Translations under genes and position numbers: made by a program
Assembly (NCBI RefSeq): GCF_014198245.1
Contig: NZ_JACIHE010000011.1
Span: 1-64,000, forward strand
From: Bradyrhizobium sp. cir1
GTDB lineage: Bacteria > Pseudomonadota > Alphaproteobacteria > Rhizobiales > Xanthobacteraceae
Direction: 5' to 3'
Length of the DNA stretch: 64,000 nt
The notes under the pieces: generated by a model
The model's input: the letters and a program-made list of their open reading frames with translations, nothing else
Database searches by the model: none
Told to the model about the DNA's origin: nothing
In this document: positions 56,459 through 64,000 of the stretch, piece by piece
Position numbering within the stretch: position 1 is the first letter of the stretch
Layout of the letters: every line of letters starts with the position of its first letter

Positions 56459-57361
56459 GTGGATACAGGTCTCGTCCTCGTCCGCTTCGTGCACTACGGG
56501 GCATCTCTTGTCCTGTTCGGCCTGGTGCTGTTTCCTCTCTACGCTTATCCGTCAGTCGCCGGTGGCGCAGGCAGCAGCGCGCCGGCCATCTCGCGCTCGG
56601 TCTCACTCCTCGTCCTCATCACCGGCATTGCGTGGTTCATCGGCGTCGCGGCCAGCATGAGCGACGCCGGGTTGAGCTGGGAAGCAGCTCGATTCATCGT
56701 GACGGAAACCTCCTTTGGCACCGTCTCTCTGCTGCGGCTCGGAGCGGGTCTGGCGGCTCTGTCGATCCTGACGTTGCGCTTTGGGCTCTCTATAAAGAAG
56801 CTCGATCTTGTTCTCGTCGCTGTGTGCGCAATTCTGTTGGGCAGTCTGGCAGCCGTCGGCCATACGCAAGTGGAGGACGGCCCCGCCCGCGCGGCACACA
56901 GCTTCTCGGATGCTCTTCACCTTCTCGCCGCAGGTGCCTGGCTTGGCGGCCTCGTCGGCTTGATGCGCCTGACCTTCGCATCTTTCTACGGGAATGAGCC
57001 GATCGGCCAAGCGTGCGAAGCGGCATATCGCTTTTCGAAGATGGGCTATATGGCCGTCGCGATCTTGGTCGCGTCGGGTCTGTTCAATTCCTGGTTCCTT
57101 GTAGGCTCGCTTACCAATCTGGTCGCGACAGCGTACGGCCGGCTGCTCCTGCTAAAGCTTGTTCTCTTTGCGGCCATGGTCGGCTTTGCCGGGCTCAATC
57201 GCTTCCTCGTGGTCCCCACGCTGCTGCGCTCCGCAGCAGGCGCCTCGAAACACGGCCTGCGCCGGCTCCTCATCAACATGGTCGCAGAGCTGAGCCTTGG
57301 TAGCGCGATCGTCCTGATCGTCAGCGTGCTGGGCACGACCGAACCCGCGGGCGCATCGTAG
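56459..57361 (+). CDS. copD: CopD-family copper-related membrane protein
   Basis: 300 residues starting at a GTG three bases after the copC stop codon. Eight hydrophobic segments. His-containing family positions are seen in VRFVHYGASLVLFG, GHTQVEDGPARAAH and DALHLLAAGAWLGGL. CopCD handles copper across the inner membrane. A role in copper supply to respiratory oxidases or in tolerance cannot be separated here. Tightly coupled to copC. Confidence 0.9.
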   Translation: MDTGLVLVRFVHYGASLVLFGLVLFPLYAYPSVAGGAGSSAPAISRSVSLLVLITGIAWFIGVAASMSDAGLSWEAARFIVTETSFGTVSLLRLGAGLAALSILTLRFGLSIKKLDLVLVAVCAILLGSLAAVGHTQVEDGPARAAHSFSDALHLLAAGAWLGGLVGLMRLTFASFYGNEPIGQACEAAYRFSKMGYMAVAILVASGLFNSWFLVGSLTNLVATAYGRLLLLKLVLFAAMVGFAGLNRFLVVPTLLRSAAGASKHGLRRLLINMVAELSLGSAIVLIVSVLGTTEPAGAS

Positions 57362-57468
57362 CCGAGGCGCGTCTACCTTGCGGCTCATGTCGAGGGCGCC
57401 GCACTGCCGAAGTGATCTTCACCCAAACTCGCGACCTTACTTTGCGATCAGAGGCCGCCAGAGCCCTT

Positions 57469-58032
57469 CTAATGCCGTTCGACTTCGGATTCTTGCTCCA
57501 TCTGCAAGATGCGCGCCCGTAGCGCGTCGAAGGTTTCTTCGGCAGCTTCGCTAAACAGCGGATCCTCATGATTCGTCGAGGCCGAAGCGATCTCAGTCCA
57601 ATCTGAAGGCTCTAGAGCCTTGAGGGCGGCGGGGAAGAAATCGCGATCTTCGATCATGATGTGATGCCGCTCGCTCTCTATGAAATCGCGAACGATGTTG
57701 TCCACATTTTGCCGAAGAACCTCCCGATCCGCCAGAACACTGTCGATCGCCTGAGCGACGCGGCGCAAACGCTGGGTCCCTTTTTGGTGCTCAAGAGTTA
57801 GATCGCCGACCCTTGCCGCCGCCGCTGGATCTCGAAGCTTTAGCTTGGCAAAAACCAGTTCTTCCTGGGGATGATGATACAGCTCCGGATAGAGCTCGAA
57901 GTAGCTGATAATCGCGCGAATGACCTCATAGTCGGCGTGGCCCCCGCGATCGAAAATCTCAAGCTCGCGCTCGAGCACGGCCAGCAGCGTCTCAATGTTG
58001 CGGTGTTCCTGGGATAGATGCTCAATGATCAT
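57469..58032 (-). CDS. Hemerythrin HHE-domain protein
   Basis: 187 residues from the ATG at 58032, with GGAGG six bases upstream. The four-helix diiron bundle has its His/Glu ligands in LSQEHRNIETLL, LYHHPQEELVFAKL, LEHQKGTQRL and SERHHIMIEDRDFFP. Such single-domain proteins sense or buffer O2 or NO, or protect FeS centres. The gene is convergent with copD and stands beside decayed genes. No promoter motif was noted. Confidence 0.92.
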   Translation of the reverse strand: MIIEHLSQEHRNIETLLAVLERELEIFDRGGHADYEVIRAIISYFELYPELYHHPQEELVFAKLKLRDPAAAARVGDLTLEHQKGTQRLRRVAQAIDSVLADREVLRQNVDNIVRDFIESERHHIMIEDRDFFPAALKALEPSDWTEIASASTNHEDPLFSEAAEETFDALRARILQMEQESEVERH

Positions 58033-58088
58033 TGCGACCTCCAATGAGCCATTGCAAACTATCTTGAAAGCGATCCCCATTGCTTGCG

Positions 58089-58291
58089 CTAGATCAAGGG
58101 AGTCACCGCAATACCTGGCTGAATGGCGCGAGTCGCCCACAGTTCGGGTGCCCCCCGCGGCGCGGGATCGTTATAGGAAAGATAGCTCGTGGCGGCCTCA
58201 TCCTGCCAGACGAGCGCCACAGATCGATGCCGATTGTCGGCGATGATTGCATCAGCGGCGTATCGGCTTTGGCCGCACCGAAACCAGCAGA
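58089..58291 (-). pseudogene. Decayed DUF302-domain gene with frameshift
   Basis: On the minus strand one frame reads SAGFGAAKADTPLMQSSPTI then GIDL, the standard DUF302 core. The next frame continues ALVWQDEAATSYLSYNDPA and runs to a TAG at 58091-58089. The join between frames lies near 58220. No start codon or complete N-terminal half is left. DUF302 proteins are small periplasmic or cytosolic proteins of unknown function. Confidence 0.75.
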
Positions 58292-58505
58292 TCAGTCCGC
58301 CGCAGCGGCAAGCCGGCAGCGATGCTCTTAGCCGTACAGGGGGTATCGCTCCTCGACATCTCGGCTCCTCGACGTCTTCGCCGAGGCGCAGGGCTGGTCG
58401 TTCGGAGGCTCAGAAAAAGATGCGGGCGATCCGGAACATTGGCAGCAGTTCGACCTGTCCCCATACGTCCACCAGCGCTTGCGCGAGTGAGTCAATCATT
58501 GTGTC

Positions 58506-58688
58506 CATTGTCCGTCAGCTGAGCCTGCGGGCCGTCCTGTGCAGCAAACTCAAAACGCTCTTCCAGAAAGGAGACCTGCCGCGCCACGGCCGCCTTGCTG
58601 AACGTCGCGCTCGCGCGCCGCGGCCGAGAACGAGCCGGTCTTCGTGACCCGCACCAGCACCTTCAACGCACTTACGATGTCGATCGAC
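58506..58688 (-). pseudogene. Decayed LysR-family regulator (N-terminal HTH remnant)
   Basis: Minus strand: IDIVSALKVLVRVTKTGSFS then AAARERDV, a frameshift to SKAAVARQVSFLEERF, another to LLHRTARRLS and another to LTDNG. These are, in order, the consecutive pieces of a LysR winged-helix N-terminus. At least three frameshifts and the lack of an effector domain show it is dead. A 29-codon stretch starting MIDSLAQALVDVWGQ (58500-58411) may be a further fragment of the linker helix. The remainder of 58033-58704 holds nothing else I recognise. Confidence 0.75.
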
Positions 58689-58704
58689 GCGCTCGCGGTA
58701 ATAG

Positions 58705-61700
58705 TCAGCTATCCGCCGGTTCGAGGACCGCCGCCGCCGCTTGCTGTCCAGCAACCTGCTCGAGGGAACCTGCGCTACAGCCCGCCTCGATCTCCACCGT
58801 CACGGCTTGCTGGTCGCGACCAGGATGGATCCGAAACCATGCCACGTAGAGCGCCGGCAGGAACAGGAGCGTCAGCAGCGTGCCGACGATGATGCCGCCC
58901 ATCATGGCATAGGCCATCGGGCCCCAGAAAATCTCGCGCGCGATTGGAATGAGCGCGAGACTTGCCGCTGCGGCCGTGAGCAGGATCGGTCGCATGCGGT
59001 GCTCGGTTGCTTCCACCACGGCATCCCAAGCCGGCCTGCCCTCCTTCTTGAGATCCTCGATCTGCACGATCAGGATCACGGAGTTTCGGACCAGGATGCC
59101 GATGAGGGCCAGCACGCCGAGGATGGCCACAAAGCCCAGCGGCGCACCGCTCGGCAGCATGGCCATGACGACGCCGATCAGCGCGAGCGGCGCAACCGCG
59201 AACACCAGGAACAGCCGCGAAAAGCTCTGCAGCTGCACCATCAGCACGGTGGCCATGACGAACAGCATCAGCGGCACGACCGCGATGATCGGCCCCTGGC
59301 TCTTGGCACTCTCCTCCACTGAGCCCCCGATTTTGATCGAGTAGCCCGCGGGCAGCTGCTTGGTAAATTCCGCCACCTTGGGCGCGAGCTGGTCGACGAC
59401 CGTCTTCGGCTGTGCGTTGCTGACGACAGCGGCTTTCAGCGTGATCGTCGGAATCCGCGCGCGCCGCCAGATCGTGGGCTGCTCCAGCTCGTAGCGCAGA
59501 TTGGCGACGGCCCCGAGCGGCACCGATTGGCCGCCGAGCCCGGTCATCTGCAGGTCGCGCAGCGTGTCGATCGAGGCGCGCTCCGGCGCCGTCGCACGTC
59601 CCGTGACATTGACGAGATAGATGCTGTCACGCACCTGCGTGATCGGCGAGCCCTGGAGCACCGAGTTCAGGGTGGTGGCGATGTCTTCCGAGGTCACGCC
59701 GAGCTGGCGAGCCTTGTCCTGGAGCACATCGACCTTGACGACGCGCGCGGGCTCCATCCAGTCGAACACCACGTTGCCGAGGTCAGGACTGCTGCGAATG
59801 ACGCCTGCAAGCTTCTGTGAGAGGTCGCGGACCTCGGCGATGTCAGGGCCGCTCATGCGGTATTGCACCGGACGGCCGACGGGAGGGCCGACCTCGAGCA
59901 GCTTGACGTAGGTGTCGGTGCCCGGGATGGTCTTCCTCAAATAGTCCTCGAACTGCGACTTGAGCTTGTCGCGCGCGACGATGCCGCCTTTGGTCACGAT
60001 CACCTGCTGGCCGAACCAGGTGTTGGCGGTCTGCAGGTCGAACGACAGCACGAAGCGCGGCGCGCCGGTGCCGACATAGGTGGACCAGTGCTCGACCGAA
60101 TTATTGCCCTGCAACTGGTCGCGCTCGAAGCGAGCCATCTGCGTGTTGGTTTCGGTGATCGAAGCGTTCTGCGGCAGGTTCCAGTCGATCACGAGCTCGG
60201 CACGGTCGGACGAGGGGAAGAACTGCTGTTGCACGAACTGCAAGCCGAACAGGGCGAGCAGGAAGGCGCCGGCCGTCACGGCGACGGTGCTCCAGCGGTG
60301 ATGCATGCAGAACAGCAGCAGGCGCGCGAACATCTGCGCCAGGCGCCCCTTCTGCTCGTGATGCCCCTTCATCTTGGCCGGCAGGATGGTGACACCGAGA
60401 AGCGGCGTGAACAATACGGCCACGATCCATGAGACGATCAGAGATACCGCGATCACCACGAACAAGGTGAAGGTGAACTCGCCGGCGTTGCTGCTGTTGA
60501 GCCCGATCGGGATGAAGCCGGCCACGGTGACCAGCGTTCCCGTCAGCATCGGAAAAGCGGTCGACGTATAGACGTGGGTTGCCGCCTTTTCGAGGGGATC
60601 GCCGATCTCAAGCCGCGCCACCATCATCTCGACCGCGATCATGGCATCGTCGACCAGCAGGCCAAGCGCGATGATCAGGGCCCCCAGCGAAATGCGTTGC
60701 AGCGAGATGCCGCAATAGGCCATCACGACGAAGGTGATCGCGAGCACGAGCGGAATGGCGATCGCCACCACGAGCCCCGCCCGCAAGCCCAGGCTCAGGA
60801 AGCTGATGCCGAGCACGATGATCACGGCCTCGAACAGCGCTTCGGTAAAGCCCGAAACGGCATGTTCGACCACGACGGGCTGGTCGGCAACGAGGTGCAC
60901 GCCGACGCCGATCGGCAGGTCGGCGATGATCCCAGTCATCTCCTCCTTCAGCGCCTCGCCGAACTGGAGCAGGTTGGCACCGGACTTCATGCCGATCGCG
61001 AGCGCAATGGCGGGCTGACCGTTGTATCTGAACAGCGTCGACGGCGGATCGGCGTAGCCGCGCGTGATGCTCGCAACATCGGTCAGCGGGAAGAAGCGAT
61101 CGTTGATGCGGAGATTGACCGCCTTGAGGCTCGCCTCGGAGGCGAACTGGCCATTCACGCGGACGCTGATCCGCTCCGGCCCCTCCTGGAACACGCCGGA
61201 GGGCGCAACCGCGTTCTGGCCCTGCAGCGAATTCATGATGGCGTGGATATCGAGGCCAAGGGCTGCGATCTTGCGGGTAGAAAATTCGAGATAAATCACC
61301 TCATCCTGCGCGCCGAGAATGTCGACCTTGCCGACATCGGGCACCGTCAGCACCTTGGCCCGGATGTCCTCGACCTGGTCGCGGAGCTGTCGCTGGCTCA
61401 AGCCGTCGCTGGTGAAGGCATAGACGTTGCCGAAGACGTCACCGAAGCGGTCGTTGAAACCGGGTCCGATCACGCCTTGAGGAAAATCGCCCCTGATGTC
61501 TGCGATCATGTTGCGGACGCGCACCCAGGTCGGCTTGACGTCGACCGCCCTGGTCGAGTCGCGCAAGTAGACGAAGACGGTGGTCTGACCCGCGACCGTT
61601 ACGCTCTTGGTGTAGTCGAGCGATTCCAGCTCCTCCAGCTTCTTCTCGATCCGGTCGGTGACCTGCCGCGTCATCTCCTCGGGCGAGGCGCCTGGCCACT

Positions 61701-61857
61701 GCGCCTGGATCACCATGGTCTTGATGGTGAAGTCAGGATCCTCCTGTCGTCCCAGCTGGAGATAGGCAAACAGGCCGGCCGCCATGAAGGCGATCATGAA
61801 ATACCAGACGAGCGAACGATGGCCGAGCGCCCAGTCGGAGAGGTTGAACGACTTCAT
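58705..61857 (-). CDS. RND efflux permease (HAE-1/AcrB type)
   Basis: 1050 residues with the two-fold RND layout: TM1, large periplasmic domain, TM2-7, second periplasmic domain, TM8-12. The proton-relay Asp pair lies in TM4 (IIALGLLVDDAMIAVEMM). It opens with LSDWALGHRSLVWYFMI and ends with GTLLTLLFLPALYVAWF. No CusA-type Met cluster is evident, so organic substrates are more likely than metals. Overlaps the second fusion protein gene by four bases. An outer-membrane channel gene is not in view. Confidence 0.93.
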   Translation of the reverse strand: MKSFNLSDWALGHRSLVWYFMIAFMAAGLFAYLQLGRQEDPDFTIKTMVIQAQWPGASPEEMTRQVTDRIEKKLEELESLDYTKSVTVAGQTTVFVYLRDSTRAVDVKPTWVRVRNMIADIRGDFPQGVIGPGFNDRFGDVFGNVYAFTSDGLSQRQLRDQVEDIRAKVLTVPDVGKVDILGAQDEVIYLEFSTRKIAALGLDIHAIMNSLQGQNAVAPSGVFQEGPERISVRVNGQFASEASLKAVNLRINDRFFPLTDVASITRGYADPPSTLFRYNGQPAIALAIGMKSGANLLQFGEALKEEMTGIIADLPIGVGVHLVADQPVVVEHAVSGFTEALFEAVIIVLGISFLSLGLRAGLVVAIAIPLVLAITFVVMAYCGISLQRISLGALIIALGLLVDDAMIAVEMMVARLEIGDPLEKAATHVYTSTAFPMLTGTLVTVAGFIPIGLNSSNAGEFTFTLFVVIAVSLIVSWIVAVLFTPLLGVTILPAKMKGHHEQKGRLAQMFARLLLFCMHHRWSTVAVTAGAFLLALFGLQFVQQQFFPSSDRAELVIDWNLPQNASITETNTQMARFERDQLQGNNSVEHWSTYVGTGAPRFVLSFDLQTANTWFGQQVIVTKGGIVARDKLKSQFEDYLRKTIPGTDTYVKLLEVGPPVGRPVQYRMSGPDIAEVRDLSQKLAGVIRSSPDLGNVVFDWMEPARVVKVDVLQDKARQLGVTSEDIATTLNSVLQGSPITQVRDSIYLVNVTGRATAPERASIDTLRDLQMTGLGGQSVPLGAVANLRYELEQPTIWRRARIPTITLKAAVVSNAQPKTVVDQLAPKVAEFTKQLPAGYSIKIGGSVEESAKSQGPIIAVVPLMLFVMATVLMVQLQSFSRLFLVFAVAPLALIGVVMAMLPSGAPLGFVAILGVLALIGILVRNSVILIVQIEDLKKEGRPAWDAVVEATEHRMRPILLTAAAASLALIPIAREIFWGPMAYAMMGGIIVGTLLTLLFLPALYVAWFRIHPGRDQQAVTVEIEAGCSAGSLEQVAGQQAAAAVLEPADS

Positions 61858-62930
61858 GGCTCTTGATCCTGTTCGAAGCGGACGTGCTGTCCCGGCTTGA
61901 GGCTGTGAATTCCGGCGGTGACGACGCGGGTGCCTGCGGCAAGCCCGCCGGTGACGCGGATGCCCGCCTGTTCGGCGACACCATCGATCTTCTGCAGCGA
62001 GACGGTGCCGGCGGACTGATCGACCACCCAGACGAAATCGGCGCCGTCCCTGGCGAGCACCGCTGATGCGGGCAGGCGCAAGACCTTGCTCCGATCCTTG
62101 GCGAGCTTTGCCGTGACCGTCGCGCCAAGACGGAAGCTTTCGGGCGGGTTGTCGAGCGCGATCCGGACACGTCGCAGCCGCGTCACCGCATCGGCTTGCG
62201 GCGCGATTTCGCGAATCCTGCCCTCGACCTGGACGGTGGGGAGGAGTTGCAGGCTGACGGTGAACGGGAGACCGACTTCGAGCGGCACAGGCAGGTCTTC
62301 CCCGATATCGACGACCGCCTCGCGAATGTCCGGGCGCGCGACCGTCACTACGGTTTGACCCGGCGAGACCACCTGGCCGACTTCCGCGCCGACGGCGGTG
62401 ACGACGCCGCCGAAGTCGGCCTTGATCTGGGCATAGCCGAGTTGCTCGATCGCTTTGGTCAAGTTCGCCTGCTCCTGCGCAACGCTTGCTTCGGCGCCGG
62501 CCCGGGCCTGTTCGGCATTGTCCAGCGTCTGTCTGGTGGTCGCATCGCTGGTGATGAGCGTGCGTTGCCGCTCCTCCGTGGCCTTGGCCGTCGCAAGCTG
62601 CGCCTCGGCCTTCGCAAGCTGAGCTTTGGCCGCGCGAACGGCGAGATCGAGTGCGGTGGGATCAATCGTCCCGATGATTTGTCCTTCGCTGACGATGTCG
62701 CCAACGTAGACTGGGCGCGACGTCAGCCGTCCGAGTACGCGAAAACCAAGGTTGGTCTTGTAGCGCGGCTCGACGACGCCCACGGCAATCGTGCTGTCAC
62801 CGCTATTCGGCTTGGTCACCATTGAGAGCACGGGGCGCACGGGCTCCGGCGCGTTCGTCTCCTGCTGACAGCCGGTCAGTAACGAGGCCGCCGCGAGCGT
62901 GCCAGCGATCATCATGACCTCTCGCTTCAT
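61854..62930 (-). CDS. RND membrane-fusion lipoprotein (second of two)
   Basis: 358 residues. Lipoprotein signal with LLTGC (Cys21). Lipoyl/barrel-sandwich halves surround a helical hairpin (VGDIVSEGQIIGTIDPTALD, then KAQLAKAEAQLATAKATEE), with beta-barrel and membrane-proximal domains after it (PDIREAVVDIGEDLPV). It bridges the permease to an outer-membrane channel. Overlaps both neighbouring genes by four bases, so the operon is tightly coupled. Confidence 0.92.
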   Translation of the reverse strand: MKREVMMIAGTLAAASLLTGCQQETNAPEPVRPVLSMVTKPNSGDSTIAVGVVEPRYKTNLGFRVLGRLTSRPVYVGDIVSEGQIIGTIDPTALDLAVRAAKAQLAKAEAQLATAKATEERQRTLITSDATTRQTLDNAEQARAGAEASVAQEQANLTKAIEQLGYAQIKADFGGVVTAVGAEVGQVVSPGQTVVTVARPDIREAVVDIGEDLPVPLEVGLPFTVSLQLLPTVQVEGRIREIAPQADAVTRLRRVRIALDNPPESFRLGATVTAKLAKDRSKVLRLPASAVLARDGADFVWVVDQSAGTVSLQKIDGVAEQAGIRVTGGLAAGTRVVTAGIHSLKPGQHVRFEQDQEP

Positions 62931-64000
62931 GACTGACCTCCCTCCTCAGTGACCGACTGGCCAACGCTCAAAAGCTTGCCGCCGTCGACGACGACGCGCT
63001 CGCCGGGCTCGAGGCCCCCCTTGATCAGCACCTGACCGGCTTCATAAGCGCCGACCGTGACGGGCTTCAGCGACGCTGTCTGCGTTTTCGGGTCGACGAT
63101 CCAGACGGCAGGCTTGCTGCCCGCGGCCATCAGCGCGCTCCAGGGCAAGGTGATCTCCTTCTGAGCTTTCGCCTTGACCGTTCCCGAGACGGCGCTGCCC
63201 AGCGTCAACGCAGCCGGCGGGTTCTCGATGGACACCTTGACGCGGATCGTGGAGTTCTTCGCGTCGATCGCCGGTGAAATCTCTCTCACCTCTCCCGTCG
63301 CTGTCACGCCGGGATCGGAAACCAGCGCCAACGTTACGCGGCGGCTGTCGGTCTGGCCAAGGAAGACGGATTCGTAGACCTCGAAGACGGCATCCCGCTC
63401 CCCGTCCTGAGCAAGCGAGAACACGGGTTGGGCAGCCGGAACGACCTGGCCGACCTCGAGATTTCGTGCGGTAATGACGCCGTCCGCTTCGGCACGCAGC
63501 ACGGTATAGCCAAGCGCATCCGCTGAAGTGCCCAATTGGGCCTTGGCCGCTTCCAGCACGCCCTCCGCGGTCCGCAAGCCTTCCTGGGCCTGGTCGTAAA
63601 CGGTCCGGGTGGTGAAGCCGCTTGCGATCAGCGCTTTCTGCCGCTCGAACGTAGCCTTCGCCACGCGCAGCTGGGCTTCGGCGGAGGCCACTGCCGCGGT
63701 CGCAGCATCGACATCAGCCTGTTGCTCGGCCGGATCGAGCCGGGCGAGGACGTCGCCCTTGTTGACGTGAGCACCAACATCCACGGTGCGAGCGATCACA
63801 CGTCCGCTGACGCGGAACGAAAGATCGGCACGGAAGCGCGCCTGGACCTCTCCGGTCAATGTGATGGCGGCTTGCCGGTCGCGCGGCTGCACGATCGTGG
63901 TCCGGACCAGCGTTGCCCGTGTGGCCGTCTGCGCCGCGTGATCATTGCAACCGGTCAGCGCAATGCTGACAAGCACGGTCGCTGCGGCGAGGGCCTTCCC
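62927..64000 (-). CDS. RND membrane-fusion lipoprotein (first of two), N-terminus cut by window end
   Basis: The frame remains open to the window edge: GKALAAATVLVSIALTGCN is a lipoprotein signal whose start codon lies beyond 64000 (an internal Met is not the start). The mature part has LTGEVQARFRADLSFRVSGR, the VNKGDVLARLDPAEQQADVD lipoyl half and a long helical hairpin. It is a paralogue of the next gene. Two different fusion proteins with one pump recall TriABC of Pseudomonas. Confidence 0.9.
   Translation of the reverse strand, partial: GKALAAATVLVSIALTGCNDHAAQTATRATLVRTTIVQPRDRQAAITLTGEVQARFRADLSFRVSGRVIARTVDVGAHVNKGDVLARLDPAEQQADVDAATAAVASAEAQLRVAKATFERQKALIASGFTTRTVYDQAQEGLRTAEGVLEAAKAQLGTSADALGYTVLRAEADGVITARNLEVGQVVPAAQPVFSLAQDGERDAVFEVYESVFLGQTDSRRVTLALVSDPGVTATGEVREISPAIDAKNSTIRVKVSIENPPAALTLGSAVSGTVKAKAQKEITLPWSALMAAGSKPAVWIVDPKTQTASLKPVTVGAYEAGQVLIKGGLEPGERVVVDGGKLLSVGQSVTEEGGQS

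Noticed and set aside
58411..58500. 29-codon minus-strand small ORF starting MIDSLAQ
   Set aside because: No ribosome site, and its start resembles the linker helix of the decayed LysR gene, so it is more likely a fragment than a real small protein.

Overview
The window looks like a stretch of a Bradyrhizobium (or close Nitrobacteraceae relative) chromosome. The DNA is GC-rich, genes are densely packed with short Shine-Dalgarno leaders, gaps hold small palindromic repeats of a kind I associate with this genus, and the central third carries a complete uptake [NiFe]-hydrogenase locus in the rhizobial hup-hyp order. I see no rRNA, tRNA, CRISPR array, transposase or phage integrase. Identifications rest on motifs and domain order read by eye; no database search was run. 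Left flank (1-20997): mixed chromosomal genes. These are a PQQ-type sugar dehydrogenase divergent from a urate-hydroxylase-like membrane cytochrome, a VOC protein, a lytic transglycosylase, a NUDIX hydrolase, a Bug-family binding protein, a small gene pair ending in an HGGA protein, a very large patatin/cPLA2-like membrane protein, a CYTH-CHAD protein, a divergent avidin-like protein without signal peptide, a TAXI-type binding protein, an MFS carrier and two M20 peptidases. Palindromic repeat clusters fill the gaps at 8431-8652, 13941-14061 and 19432-19732. Hydrogenase locus (21017-42428, all on the minus strand, so it reads right to left): hupU-hupV (H2-sensing regulatory hydrogenase), a gap with repeats and a sigma-54 promoter, hupS-L-C-D-F (structural subunits, cytochrome b, protease, chaperone), a 276-bp gap with a second, consensus sigma-54 promoter plus an FNR/FixK-like box, then hupG-H-I-J-K, hypA-B-F-C-D-E, hoxX (CO ligand synthesis), hupR/hoxA (sigma-54 activator) and hupT (sensor kinase). 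Many junctions overlap by a few bases. HupUV, HupT and HupR would form the H2-sensing circuit acting on the sigma-54 promoters, while the Hyp/Hup accessory proteins build the Ni-Fe(CN)2CO centre. Right of the locus (42512-50549): a DUF3422 membrane protein, a chemoreceptor, an orphan second hupC-type cytochrome b, a TonB-dependent receptor and a HupN-type nickel permease. The permease is preceded by an exact match to the E. coli NikR operator, GTATGA-N16-TCATAC, so hupN and the receptor probably form a nickel-regulated uptake unit serving the hydrogenase. Right flank (50695-64000): an MFS carrier, an FAD-linked oxidase divergent from a CadC-like regulator with TPRs, a decayed thymidine phosphorylase, a small secreted His/Tyr-rich protein, copC-copD, a hemerythrin protein, decayed DUF302 and LysR genes, and an RND efflux operon with two membrane-fusion lipoproteins, the first cut by the window edge.
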